A stretch of DNA of 64,000 nt from Delftia tsuruhatensis (GCF_903815225.1 NZ_LR813084.1:4736001-4800000); one strand, 5' to 3'. Shown: positions 1-8,799, counted from the stretch's first letter. Translations and numbers: made by a program. Notes: generated by a model from the letters alone, not told the origin.

Positions 1-1485
1 GCACCCACGTATCCGCCCTTGTCATGGACCAGTGCCGAGCTGGCCCGGTTCATGCAGGGGCACTGGCTGGAGCGCGCAGCCGCACAGACCCCGCCGGCCT
101 GTACGGGGCTGGACACCACCCGCCAGCATCATCTGCCCGGCGCCGCCGTGCTGGTGCGCCGGACAGGCATGGCTTTCGGCGTCCCCGGCGCCGCGCTGCC
201 GACACTGCGGCCCGCCGCGCTGATCAGCAGCAGTCCGCATGGTTTGCTGCGCCATGATCTTCCGGTCCTGCATGTGGCCGATCTCGACCAGGGCCTGCGG
301 GGACTGGCGGGCGCCGCACGCCGGCGCATCCGGACTCCGGTGGTGGCCGTGACAGGCTGCGTGGGCAAGACCTCCACGGTGGGCATGCTGCGCCAGTGCC
401 TGCAGGACCATGGTGATGCCCGGGCGGATGCCCTGCTGGCGCAAGGCACTGCGCTGCAGATGATCAACTGGAGCGAGACATCGCCGTGCGCCCTCGTGGA
501 GCTGGCTCTGCCGAGCCTGCGCACGGACCTGCCGCTGGCCGATCCAGATATTCTGGTTATTACCAATCTTGCAACAAGCGACATACCAAGAATCAGGGAT
601 GCCATTGCATCCAGTCCCCCTGCCTCGCCTCCATCTGGGGCATTCAAGGATGTCATTGAGGCCATTCGACAGCTGCGCAGAGGAAGCACACTGGTCACGG
701 AGCATGAGATAGGTATTAACCCTTGGATTACCGAGATTGCAAAACTGACAGGAGTGAAAATCATTACCTTTGGCCCCCATTCCCATGCCGGCATCCGGGA
801 AATGGCGTTCCACAACGGGAATCTTGAATTGGCGATCGATAATCACCGGCTGGGCATTTCCCTGCAATCGGATGGACACCATATGGCCATGAATGCCCAG
901 GCCGCGCTGGCCACGCTGCGGGCCCTTGGGCACACATCCGGGACGGTCCATGCGTCCCTGGCCCATTGGTTGCCGCCGTTGGGAGCCGGCCAGCCGCAGC
1001 TGCTGGCCAACGGCGTCTGCCTGCTGGACCACAGCCTGAGCAATCACTTACTGTCCATGCGTGCTGCATTTGCACAACTGCAGTCCCATGCCCCTCAGGC
1101 CGGGCATCGCCTCGTCGTACTTGCAGGCATCCAGGCGGAGCAAGGGCAGCTGGATGCATCGCAACTGGTGCTGGAGCCCCTGGTCCGGGCCGCCCAGGCC
1201 CGCCGCGTCCTGCTGTACGGAGAGCCGCTGCGCACGCTGGCAGCGGCATTGGCCGACCTGCTGCACGTCAATTGGTATGACGATCTGAACCAATTGATAT
1301 GTTCACTGCTTCGCACTGCCCACAAAGGTGACACGGTTTTATTGGCGGGTCGCGCCACCACCAATCTGGCCCTTGCCGCCGATGCCGTGAGAGACAGTGT
1401 TGGCAATCACATCCCCTCTTGCATACACCCAATCGATCGCCCTCAGTTTGATATTCATCAAAAGCAAATGAATCTGCATTCTTGA
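1..1485 (+). CDS. MurF-like Mur ligase family protein (5' partial)
   Basis: The frame is open from the first base, so the true start lies left of the window; the in-frame TTG at 19 need not be the start. The nucleotide-binding loop of Mur ligases is visible as AVTGCVGKTS, followed by an acidic segment (VELALPSLR), a carbamate/nucleotide region (HHMAMNAQAALATLRALG) and a MurF-type segment D-x-S-x6-SM-x-AA near 1030-1070. Known members join an amino acid or peptide to a carboxylate using ATP. The stop is followed by about 100 AT-rich bases and then a type I secretion operon on the same strand, so this is unlikely to be the housekeeping murF of the mur/fts cluster. Bases 540-860 and 1290-1485 are visibly AT-richer than the rest. 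Substrate unknown. Confidence 0.8.
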   Translation, partial: APTYPPLSWTSAELARFMQGHWLERAAAQTPPACTGLDTTRQHHLPGAAVLVRRTGMAFGVPGAALPTLRPAALISSSPHGLLRHDLPVLHVADLDQGLRGLAGAARRRIRTPVVAVTGCVGKTSTVGMLRQCLQDHGDARADALLAQGTALQMINWSETSPCALVELALPSLRTDLPLADPDILVITNLATSDIPRIRDAIASSPPASPPSGAFKDVIEAIRQLRRGSTLVTEHEIGINPWITEIAKLTGVKIITFGPHSHAGIREMAFHNGNLELAIDNHRLGISLQSDGHHMAMNAQAALATLRALGHTSGTVHASLAHWLPPLGAGQPQLLANGVCLLDHSLSNHLLSMRAAFAQLQSHAPQAGHRLVVLAGIQAEQGQLDASQLVLEPLVRAAQARRVLLYGEPLRTLAAALADLLHVNWYDDLNQLICSLLRTAHKGDTVLLAGRATTNLALAADAVRDSVGNHIPSCIHPIDRPQFDIHQKQMNLHS

Positions 1486-1584
1486 TTGAATAAAACTTAT
1501 GAACCACTGTATATAACTCGCTACAGTGTTTGTGAAACTAACCGCATTTACATTTTGTAAAAGCGTTTGCCACCCCACCAGAAC

Positions 1585-3417
1585 ATGATCCGATACCTTC
1601 TTCCCCGCCAGTTGGCCCAGGCCGCTGCGCTCCCGTCGGGAACGGAGACGGTGGGGCCTTTCGCATCCGCCATTGCCGAGTCGTTCGACAGGGCCGCGCA
1701 CCAGTTGCGCCGGGCAGCCTGGCTGTCCCTTCCCATCAGTCTGCTGGGGCTGCTGCCTTCCATCTTCCTGCTGCAGGTCTACAACCGCGTCATCGCGCGC
1801 GGCGGCACGGCCACGCTGACGGCCATGGTGGCCGGCGTTCTATGCTTTCTCGGCCTGGAGTGGTGGCTGCGCCGCAAGCGCGCCCGCGCGCTGCGGGAAG
1901 CCGGCGCCATGATCGACCGGGACGTATCGCAGGCACTCATGCAGAGCATGCTGCGCCACCCGCTGGCCGCGCTGGAGCAACGCTCTTCCAGCCAATGGCT
2001 GCAACTGTTCCGCGATGTGAGCGCCATGCGTTCCGGGGCCAGCGGCGGCCTGGCGACATCGCTGCTGGACCTGCCCATGGCGCTGCTGGCGCTGGTGGTC
2101 ATCGGCGTCATCGCCTGGCCCGTGCTTCCCGTGATCCTGGCGGCCATGGTCATCATGGGCGTGCTGGCCTGGTGGTGGGCCGACGAGGTGCGCAGCGGCC
2201 GGGTGGAGGAAGTCGCCCAGGCCCGCATGCTGGACCGCAGCACGGCCGAGGTCTGCAACGCCCGGGCCACGCTCAAGGTGCTGGGCTACGACGCGGCCGC
2301 GCGCCAGAACTGGCAGGCCGGCTATGACTGCTGGCTGACCGAGAGCTTCGGCAAGAACGGCGAGATGGAGAACGCACGCGAAGCCAGCACCGTGCTGCTG
2401 ACGCTGTTCTCCATCGCCGTGATCACCATGGGCGCGATCGCGATCAATGCGCAGTGGATGAGCATAGGCAGCCTCATGGCCGTGAACCTGCTGTCCGGCA
2501 AGGCCCTGGGGCCCATCTCCCAGCTGGCCAGCAACTGGCGCTCGCTGGCACAGGCCAACGAGGCCGCGCGGCGGCTGCAGGCCGTGCTGGAGGAGCCCGT
2601 GGAACCGACGGTCGCCTCCGTGGAACTGCCGCGGCCCCAGGGGCGGCTGCGGCTGGACCAGGCCAGCTTCCACTATCCGGGCGGCCACGTGGCGCTGGAG
2701 CAGGCCTCGCTGGAGATCGGCCCCGGCGGGCTGCATGCCATCGTGGGCCGCAATGGCGCCGGAAAGTCCACGCTGGCCAAGCTGCTGGCCGGCCTCTACC
2801 AGCCCACGCAGGGCCGTATCTTCATCGACGAATACGACATGGCGCAGTTTCCCCGCGCCGAGCTGGGCCGCTGGATCGGCTGCCTGGCACAGCAGGTGTA
2901 CTGGTTCAGCGGGCCGATCGTCGACGGGCTGCGCATGGTCAACCCCGATGCCGAGGACCACAAGATCGTCACCGCCTGCCAGATCTCGGGCGCCCACGGC
3001 TTCATCAGCCGCCTGCCCCAGGGCTACCAGACCGTGCTGGGAGAAGGCGGTGCGGGCCTGTCCGCGGGCGAGCTGCGCAAGCTGGCACTGGCCCAGCTGT
3101 TCCTGCGCAACCCGTCGGTCCTGATCCTGGACGAGCCCAGCAACGACCTGGATTTCGAAAGCGAGACCGCGCTGCTGCAGACGCTGCGGCAGATCGCGCT
3201 CAAGCACACGGTCATCGTCGTCACGCACTCGCTGCGCGTGGCCTCCATGGCCCAGCATCTCTACCACGTGCGCGGCGACGGCGGCATCGAGCATGGTGCC
3301 CCGCATGAACTGCTGCCCCAGCTGTTCGGCACGGCACGCGAAGCCACGGCGCCCGTGGACAAGGACAAGACACCGCATTCCGCCAGCGCGGCCGTGGCGC
3401 AGGAGCTCGCATCATGA
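1585..3417 (+). CDS. Type I secretion system ABC transporter (permease/ATPase)
   Basis: This is an inner-membrane exporter half-transporter of the PrtD/HlyB type that would pair with the HlyD and TolC proteins encoded next. The N-terminal half is hydrophobic with a membrane domain (segments near residues 50-70, 155-195 and 265-300). The ATPase half has Walker A GRNGAGKST at about 388, signature LSAGE at about 492, Walker B VLILDEP at about 512 and the switch His in VVTHS at about 548. No N-terminal C39 peptidase is seen, so double-glycine leader processing is unlikely. I chose ATG 1585; an in-frame TTG at 1567 would add six residues, and neither has a good Shine-Dalgarno. It overlaps the next gene by ATGA. 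Confidence 0.93.
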   Translation: MIRYLLPRQLAQAAALPSGTETVGPFASAIAESFDRAAHQLRRAAWLSLPISLLGLLPSIFLLQVYNRVIARGGTATLTAMVAGVLCFLGLEWWLRRKRARALREAGAMIDRDVSQALMQSMLRHPLAALEQRSSSQWLQLFRDVSAMRSGASGGLATSLLDLPMALLALVVIGVIAWPVLPVILAAMVIMGVLAWWWADEVRSGRVEEVAQARMLDRSTAEVCNARATLKVLGYDAAARQNWQAGYDCWLTESFGKNGEMENAREASTVLLTLFSIAVITMGAIAINAQWMSIGSLMAVNLLSGKALGPISQLASNWRSLAQANEAARRLQAVLEEPVEPTVASVELPRPQGRLRLDQASFHYPGGHVALEQASLEIGPGGLHAIVGRNGAGKSTLAKLLAGLYQPTQGRIFIDEYDMAQFPRAELGRWIGCLAQQVYWFSGPIVDGLRMVNPDAEDHKIVTACQISGAHGFISRLPQGYQTVLGEGGAGLSAGELRKLALAQLFLRNPSVLILDEPSNDLDFESETALLQTLRQIALKHTVIVVTHSLRVASMAQHLYHVRGDGGIEHGAPHELLPQLFGTAREATAPVDKDKTPHSASAAVAQELAS

Positions 3418-4772
3418 GGGCCGGCCGCTACGACGATCTCCCCCTGGTGCTGCGCCAGTCCCGGACCGCGCAGGCCGAGGCAGGCCAGCCCCCCGGGCAG
3501 GCCGCGGCATCGCGCTGGGCGTCATGGGCCCGGCGCCGCGGGTTGCTCGTCGCCGTGGTCGGCGCCCTGGTGGCCACGGGCCTGTTCTACCCCGTGGAGA
3601 ACGTGGTGGTGGCCAGCGGCCAGGTCATCCCCTCCGACCGCGTGCAGACCGTGCAGCACCTGGAGGGCGGTATCGTCACCGCCGTGCATGTGCGCGAAGG
3701 CCAGAGCGTGACCCAGGGCCAGCCCCTGCTGGAGATCGACCTGGGCGGCAACAGCCTCAACCTCGAACAGCTCACCGCGCGCATGGCGACGGCCCAGGCG
3801 GTCAAGACGAGGCTGAGCGCGGAAAGCCGCGGCAAGCCGCTTCAGCGTGCCGACTTTCCCTCCGACCTGGACCAGCAGGTGGTGCTGGCCGAGCTGGGAG
3901 CCTTCTCCGCCCGGGCCCTGGAGCAGCAGGGCAGCCTGGCCTCCGCCCAGGCCCAGCTGCAGCAGGCGCACGGGGATGTGGCACAGATCCAGGCCCGCAT
4001 CGAAGGCCTGGAGACCAATCTGCGACTGCACCAGCAGGAAGCGTCCATCGCAGGCCAGCTGGCGGCAGAGCAGTTGATCGGACAGCTGGAGGTGCTGGAC
4101 AAGCAGCGCGCGCTGGAGCAGGTGCGCTCCGAGCTGGCCGCGTCGCGCCAGACGCTGTTCAGCAACCGTGCCAAGATCGAGCAGGCGCAGGCCCGGCTGC
4201 AGGAAACCCGGGGCGCCTTCCGCCGCCGCGCCTCCGACGAGCTGGCCCAGACCGAGCGCGAACTGGCCAGCCTGAACGAGGATCTGGCACGCGCCCGCAA
4301 CCAGCGCACGCGCACGGCCGTGCTCGCCCCCACCAGCGGCGTGGTCAAGGGACTGCGCAGCGCGGGCGCGGGCTGGGTGGTCAAGCCCGGGGAGCCCATT
4401 CTCGAAGTCGTTCCCGACAAGGACGAGGTGATCGTGGAGGCACGGCTGAACCCCGCCGACCGGGGCTACGTGCGCCCGGGACAGCCCACCAAGGTCAAGA
4501 TCACGGCCTACGACTTCCTGCGCTACGGCTCGGTGCCGGGCCAGGTCACCCTGGTGGCGGCCGATGCCGACCGCGACCCCAACCTGGCCGACGCGCCCTC
4601 GTACTTCCGCATCCAGGCCAGCCTGGAACAGCCCTGGGTGGGCCGCAGCGACAACCGCATCACCACCGGCATGCAGGCCGAGCTCGACCTGCTGCTGGGC
4701 CACGAGCCCTTCATCTGGTACCTGCTGCGGCCCGTGCTGCGCATCCAGAGCGAAGCCTTCCGGGAGCCCTGA
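3414..4772 (+). CDS. HlyD family type I secretion membrane fusion protein
   Basis: This is the periplasmic adaptor linking the ABC exporter to the outer membrane channel. After a cytoplasmic stretch of about 40 residues there is one membrane helix (about 43-62), then a beta/lipoyl half-motif starting GGIVTAVHVREGQSV. A long alpha-helical coiled-coil hairpin follows (about 115-300, rich in Gln, Glu, Ala and Leu), then the returning lipoyl half (APTSGVVKGL) and a C-terminal beta domain. The length of 452 residues is usual for the family. Its ATG overlaps the stop of the ABC gene, and its own stop overlaps the start of the TolC-type gene, so the three are one translationally coupled operon. Confidence 0.95.
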   Translation: MRAGRYDDLPLVLRQSRTAQAEAGQPPGQAAASRWASWARRRGLLVAVVGALVATGLFYPVENVVVASGQVIPSDRVQTVQHLEGGIVTAVHVREGQSVTQGQPLLEIDLGGNSLNLEQLTARMATAQAVKTRLSAESRGKPLQRADFPSDLDQQVVLAELGAFSARALEQQGSLASAQAQLQQAHGDVAQIQARIEGLETNLRLHQQEASIAGQLAAEQLIGQLEVLDKQRALEQVRSELAASRQTLFSNRAKIEQAQARLQETRGAFRRRASDELAQTERELASLNEDLARARNQRTRTAVLAPTSGVVKGLRSAGAGWVVKPGEPILEVVPDKDEVIVEARLNPADRGYVRPGQPTKVKITAYDFLRYGSVPGQVTLVAADADRDPNLADAPSYFRIQASLEQPWVGRSDNRITTGMQAELDLLLGHEPFIWYLLRPVLRIQSEAFREP

Positions 4773-6433
4773 TGCGAGGCCACCCCACCCCCGTCACCCC
4801 AGGCCGGCCCGCCCGGCTGTGCCGGCTGCTGGCGGCCGCCTGCTGCCTTCCGGCGCTGCATGCCGCTGCGTCGCCCCTGGCCGCCGGGGAACTGGAACAG
4901 GCCTCCTCCACCGCCTCCCCGCCCGCGCCCGTGACGCTTCGGCTGGCCCAGCAGCTCACGCCCGGCACGCTTGCCAGCGACGGCGGGCAAAGGCGCCTGC
5001 TGCAGGCGCTGTACACCTTGCTCGACGAATATCCCGATGTGCGCAAGGCCCGTGCGGCCCTCGAGTCGGCCGGCCACGACGTGCACACGGCGCGCGGCGC
5101 GCGCTGGCCCACCTTCAAGGTCGGCACCAACACGGGTGATGCGCAACTGCGCCGGGGCCGCGAGTCCTACACCGCCGTCAACGCCGAGGTGCGCATGGCC
5201 CTGCTCGATGGCGGAGCCATCGGTGCAGGCATACGCTCGGCCGAATCCCAGGAAGCGGCCCAGGGCAGCGTGCTCTACGGCACGCGCCAGAACGTGCTGC
5301 TGGAGGCGCTGACCTCGCTGCTGGAGCTGCAGCGCTTCGAGAGCAAGGCGCGCATCGCGGCCGAGTCGGCGCGCATCATCGGCCAGCTCGCGCGCATCGA
5401 GGAGCGCCGGGCCGAGCTGGGCGCCGTGGGCCGCAACGACCTGCGCCAGGCGGCATCGCGCCAGGCCGGGGCACTGGCCCAGCAGCATGCGCTGGAGTCG
5501 CAGCGCATGGACGCGCTGGCCCGCTTCACGCGCTACTTCGGCTTCACGCCCGAGGCCGGCTGGCTGCCTCGGCTGCATGTGCCCGACCAGTGGCTACCAA
5601 CCAGCGAGGACACGGCCTTGCAGGCCTCCGAGGCCGTCAGCCCCGAACTGCAGGAGATGGAGCAGCAGATCGAGAAGGCCCGCGCCGAGGTCGACCGCAG
5701 CAAGTCCCAGCGCTTTCCCACCCTGGCCGCCGTGGTGGCCCACACGCGCGACCCCAGCGGAGTGCTGTATGCCGAAGGCACGCGCTACGGCGTGGAGCTG
5801 AGCTGGAACTTCGGCAACGGCTTCGAGCTGCGCGACAAGATCCTGAAAGCCATCAACGAACTCCAGGCCCAGGAAGCGCAACAGGAGACCGTGCGCCGCC
5901 AGGTGCGCGAGACCGCTTCGGCCGCCTGGGGCCGCACCCTGTCCGGCCGCCAGCGCGAGACCCAGCTCGCCGATGCCGTGCGCGAGGCGCGCGCCGCCTT
6001 CGAAGGCCGCCGGCGCCTGCTGGAGGTCGGGCGCGGCAGCCTCGCCCAGGTGCTGGATGCCCAGCTGGACATGCAACGGCTGATGCTGGACGAGGCCGAT
6101 GCCGTCCACGACCAGCGCATCAACGAATTGCGGCTGGTGCGCACCACCGGACGCCTGCTTCCCCAGGATCCGCCAGAGCAGTGGCTGAACGCACTTTTCA
6201 CCTCGCAGAAGCCATTGCCGTCCGGTGGTGAGGCCCTGCCGGCCACTCCCGATCCCGCCCCCGGCACGAAGCCCGATATCGCACCGCAGCCACCCCGCCA
6301 CGAATATCCGGATGCAGCCGTTGCCGCACTGTCCGCCAGCGCCCTGCCCCAACGCCTTCAACTGCGCATCGATCCACAGTTGCGCCCTGTTTCCAACGCT
6401 TTTTCGGCCACTGCCTCACGACAGCAGTGGTGA
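4772..6433 (+). CDS. TolC family outer membrane efflux/secretion protein
   Basis: This is the outer membrane component of the type I secretion system. The product (553 residues) begins with an Arg-containing leader and an Ala/Leu/Cys-rich hydrophobic core (about residues 15-34), consistent with a signal peptide. The body shows the two helical repeats of TolC proteins, for example DVRKARAALESAGHDV and later ELQEMEQQIEKARAEVDRSK, and YGVELSWNFGNG as the outer strand before the second helical repeat. The C-terminal 90 residues are Pro-rich and probably disordered. The start ATG overlaps the TGA of the HlyD gene (ATGA at 4770-4774). The frame is also open far upstream to 3293, but that part is a shadow of the previous two genes. 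Confidence 0.92.
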   Translation: MRGHPTPVTPGRPARLCRLLAAACCLPALHAAASPLAAGELEQASSTASPPAPVTLRLAQQLTPGTLASDGGQRRLLQALYTLLDEYPDVRKARAALESAGHDVHTARGARWPTFKVGTNTGDAQLRRGRESYTAVNAEVRMALLDGGAIGAGIRSAESQEAAQGSVLYGTRQNVLLEALTSLLELQRFESKARIAAESARIIGQLARIEERRAELGAVGRNDLRQAASRQAGALAQQHALESQRMDALARFTRYFGFTPEAGWLPRLHVPDQWLPTSEDTALQASEAVSPELQEMEQQIEKARAEVDRSKSQRFPTLAAVVAHTRDPSGVLYAEGTRYGVELSWNFGNGFELRDKILKAINELQAQEAQQETVRRQVRETASAAWGRTLSGRQRETQLADAVREARAAFEGRRRLLEVGRGSLAQVLDAQLDMQRLMLDEADAVHDQRINELRLVRTTGRLLPQDPPEQWLNALFTSQKPLPSGGEALPATPDPAPGTKPDIAPQPPRHEYPDAAVAALSASALPQRLQLRIDPQLRPVSNAFSATASRQQW

Positions 6434-6524
6434 AGTGAGGTTTCCCGCAGCGGCCGGCTCTGGCCCATCGCCAGCCGCTGTCATCCAACCGATGGGCTTT
6501 TTGCAAGACCGAAAGGACGATGCC

Positions 6525-6701
6525 ATGACCGACATCATCAAGAACTTCTGGAAGGATGAGGAAGGCGCGACCGCCATCGAGTACGGCCTGATCGCCGGTC
6601 TCATCGCGGTGGGAATAGTGCTGGGTGCCACAGCCTTGGGCACCAACCTCAACGGCCTTTTCACCCGCATCGCCACCAAGCTCACCAGCTTCGTCCCCTG
6701 A
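6525..6701 (+). CDS. flp: Flp family type IVb pilin, copy 1
   Basis: This is the structural subunit of the Tad/Flp pilus. The 58-residue product has a very short positively charged/acidic leader and the Flp signature DEEGATAIEYGLIAGLIAVG, in which prepilin peptidase cleaves before the hydrophobic helix (expected after the Gly) leaving the conserved Glu-Tyr pair. Start ATG 6525 is preceded by GAAAGGA. The gene is 91 bases downstream of the TolC-type gene and is the first of the tad locus. Copy 2 follows with only a few residue changes in the C-terminal half. Confidence 0.95.
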   Translation: MTDIIKNFWKDEEGATAIEYGLIAGLIAVGIVLGATALGTNLNGLFTRIATKLTSFVP

Positions 6702-6789
6702 ACGCCGGGCCCGCGACCTGACCGGGCTTGCACCAGCCATGCCGCAGCCCCCGGATTCAAGGCACTTTGCAAACCGAAAGGACCATGCC

Positions 6790-6966
6790 ATGACCGACAT
6801 CATCAAGAACTTCTGGAAAGACGAGGAAGGCGCAACCGCCATCGAGTACGGACTGATCGCAGGCCTGATCGCCGTGGGAATCGTCCTGGGCGCCACGGCA
6901 CTGGGCACCGATCTGAACGCGTTGTTCGGACGGATCGCGACCAAGCTCAGCGCCTTCGTCCCCTGA
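6790..6966 (+). CDS. flp: Flp family type IVb pilin, copy 2
   Basis: This is a second 58-residue Flp pilin, identical to copy 1 for about the first 42 residues and differing only at a few C-terminal positions (T-N-L-N-G versus T-D-L-N-A, and TRIATKLTSF versus GRIATKLSAF). The shared upstream motif TTTGCAA...CCGAAAGGAC before both ATG codons shows that the duplication included the ribosome-binding region. It ends two bases before the prepilin peptidase gene. Which copy is the main pilin cannot be told from sequence. Confidence 0.95.
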   Translation: MTDIIKNFWKDEEGATAIEYGLIAGLIAVGIVLGATALGTDLNALFGRIATKLSAFVP

Positions 6967-6968
6967 AG

Positions 6969-7532
6969 ATGGAGCAGGCCTCGCCATGGCTCGGCGCATG
7001 CGTCATATGGCTCGCAATGGTTGCGGTCATGGACTTGTGCATGCGGCGCGTGCGCAACTGGATGGTGCTGCTGGGCTTGGCCACGGGCGCGGCAGCACTG
7101 GCCAGCGGAGCACAGCCGTTGCAGGCCACGGCCTGGAGCGCGCTGGCCGGCATGCTTGCGGGGTTTTTCGTACTGCTTCCCTTCTATGCGCTGCGCTGGA
7201 TGGGAGCGGGCGATGTCAAGTTCGCCGCGGTCGCCGGCCTGTGGTTCGGACTGTCCTTCGATCTGCTGCTGATCTGGACCGGCGGCAGCCTGCTGGCCGG
7301 CGTGCATGGCCTGCTGGCCCTGCTGCTGCGCCACCTTCAGCACAGCCCGGGTGGACTGTGGCTGCAGGCCAGGCTGCCGTTGCCGCTGGCCGCACGCCTG
7401 GCGCCATCGGCCACTGCGCCTGGGTCCGACACCGATGCCCCGCGCCAGCCACGGCGCTCCGTGCCCTATGCCGGCTACATGGCCATCGCGGCCATCGCAA
7501 CGGCCTGGGGCCACGGCCAGCAACTTGCCTGA
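6969..7532 (+). CDS. cpaA: A24 family prepilin peptidase (CpaA/TadV)
   Basis: This inner-membrane aspartic peptidase cleaves the Flp prepilin leader and probably the TadE/F/G pseudopilins. The 187-residue protein is mostly hydrophobic. It carries the two catalytic aspartates of family A24: Asp22 in AVMDLCMRRVRN, and Asp82 in the GxGD motif GAGDVKF. The methyltransferase domain of the larger PilD/GspO enzymes is absent, as expected for TadV/CpaA. The start ATG is two bases after the flp-2 stop with no strong ribosome-binding site, suggesting coupling. Confidence 0.93.
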   Translation: MEQASPWLGACVIWLAMVAVMDLCMRRVRNWMVLLGLATGAAALASGAQPLQATAWSALAGMLAGFFVLLPFYALRWMGAGDVKFAAVAGLWFGLSFDLLLIWTGGSLLAGVHGLLALLLRHLQHSPGGLWLQARLPLPLAARLAPSATAPGSDTDAPRQPRRSVPYAGYMAIAAIATAWGHGQQLA

Positions 7533-7545
7533 ACAGGAGACGTCG

Positions 7546-7734
7546 ATGCCGAGCAAGCATATTTCGCAACGCCAGACAGGACCCACCCCGTGCGCCATTG
7601 CCCGGCCCGCACCGCCGGGACGCTTTCCTGCCCTGGAGCAGCACTGGAGCCACGACAGGAAAGCGCCAGGGCAAGAGGCCAGCCAGCCAGCAGTACTCGG
7701 CGCCGGGCACGACCGACGGGAGTCCCTGCCATGA
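7546..7734 (+). CDS. Small ORF coupled to cpaB start (hypothetical)
   Basis: This is a 62-residue reading frame with ATG at 7546 preceded by a good Shine-Dalgarno (CAGGAGA, about 6 bases away). Its TGA overlaps the cpaB ATG (ATGA at 7731-7734). Without it there would be a 198-base gap in an otherwise tightly packed operon. The predicted peptide is Pro-, Arg- and Gln-rich with no membrane segment or recognised domain. It could be a real small protein, a coupling leader for cpaB, or chance. Confidence is low because the composition looks unstructured. Confidence 0.3.
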   Translation: MPSKHISQRQTGPTPCAIARPAPPGRFPALEQHWSHDRKAPGQEASQPAVLGAGHDRRESLP

Positions 7735-8774
7735 ACATAACCAAGATTCTTGCCGGATTGCTGGTCCTGCTGGCCGTGGTGCTTGCAGGTCTGGCCTGGC
7801 TGCTGGGCAGCCAGCCCTCGCGCCCGGTGGCGCCGCCCACGCCAGCCTCAGCGCCTCAGCCTGCCGCCGAGTCTGCCCAGCTGCATGCCGTCGTGGTGGC
7901 TGCGCGGGCGGTCGCGGCTGGCCAGCGCATAGGCGGCGACGATATCAAGCTGGCCCATCTGCCCGCCCCTGTGCAGGGTGGCTTCACCCATGCGGATGAC
8001 GTCCTCGGCCGCACCACGCTGATGGCCCTGTCCCCGGGCACGCCGTTTTTCGAGCAGCAGTTGCTCAGCGGGCTGGCCCTGCAGCTGGAGCCGGGCCAGC
8101 GGGCGGTCGCGATCGCCGTGCGTGAGCAGATGGCGGCGGGCAACCACGTGCGACCCGGCGACTTCGTCGATGTCTACTTCACGCTGGATGGCCGGTCCGA
8201 CCAGGCCCCCGTGGACGCGCAGACCCGGCTTCTCATGGCGCGCAGCAGAGTACTGGCCTATGGGGCCGGCAGCGTGGAGCGGCCGCCCATGCCGACCGCC
8301 CAGCGCCAGCCGCAGCAGGAGCAGGAGTCGGGAGCCTCCTCGTCACGCCGCTTCAACACCCGCGAGGACATGGGACAACGCCCCGAGAACGTGCAATCGG
8401 CCGTGCTCGCCGTGCCGCTGGACGATGTGGAGCGGCTGACACTGGCGGAGAAATTCGGGCAGCTGACGCTGGCCCTGCGCAACCCCGATGACCAGGCCCT
8501 CCCCGACCCTTCGCTGTTCGCGGCGCTGCCCACGGCGCTGCAGCCCACGGCGGGTCGCCTCAGGAAAGACCAGGCACTGCTGGGCTCTGACCGTGCGTTC
8601 GCCGGCCTGCGACTTCAGGATCTGGCCACCGGAGCCGACCCCAGGAACATCCGCAAGCCCATGGCAGCGGCCCCCATGACGGCGCAAGCACCGGCCGTGC
8701 GGCAGCCACGTGCACCCCGCCAGCACACCGTGGAACTGCACAACGGGGCCGCAGTGCAGATGGTGAACTATTGA
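7731..8774 (+). CDS. cpaB: Flp pilus assembly protein CpaB (RcpC/CpaB)
   Basis: This is a periplasmic pilus assembly protein anchored by one N-terminal helix (residues 5-24), followed by a Pro/Ala linker and a SAF domain of the kind found in CpaB and flagellar FlgA proteins (AARAVAAGQRIGGDDIKLAHLP). A second conserved block begins PGQRAVAIAVREQMAAGNHVRPGD. The length of 347 residues is usual. ATG 7731 was chosen because upstream in-frame sequence is not CpaB-like. It is followed 25 bases later by the secretin gene, its functional partner. Confidence 0.93.
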   Translation: MNITKILAGLLVLLAVVLAGLAWLLGSQPSRPVAPPTPASAPQPAAESAQLHAVVVAARAVAAGQRIGGDDIKLAHLPAPVQGGFTHADDVLGRTTLMALSPGTPFFEQQLLSGLALQLEPGQRAVAIAVREQMAAGNHVRPGDFVDVYFTLDGRSDQAPVDAQTRLLMARSRVLAYGAGSVERPPMPTAQRQPQQEQESGASSSRRFNTREDMGQRPENVQSAVLAVPLDDVERLTLAEKFGQLTLALRNPDDQALPDPSLFAALPTALQPTAGRLRKDQALLGSDRAFAGLRLQDLATGADPRNIRKPMAAAPMTAQAPAVRQPRAPRQHTVELHNGAAVQMVNY

Positions 8775-8799
8775 AAACACACAACACGAGGGAGTTGCC

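Noticed and set aside
1486-1584. AT-rich promoter of the T1SS operon
   Set aside because: The region is AT-rich, but no -35/-10 pair with acceptable spacing could be chosen with confidence.
3293-4771. Long in-frame extension of the TolC-type gene to the left (to 3293)
   Set aside because: It overlaps the ABC and HlyD genes in another frame, is Arg/Pro/Ala-rich, and has no signal peptide; the TolC start with signal peptide at 4772 has ATGA coupling.
6461-6476. Sigma-54-like site upstream of flp
   Set aside because: GG and GC spacing fits, but the TTGC core is replaced by CAGC, so the match is too weak to list as a promoter.
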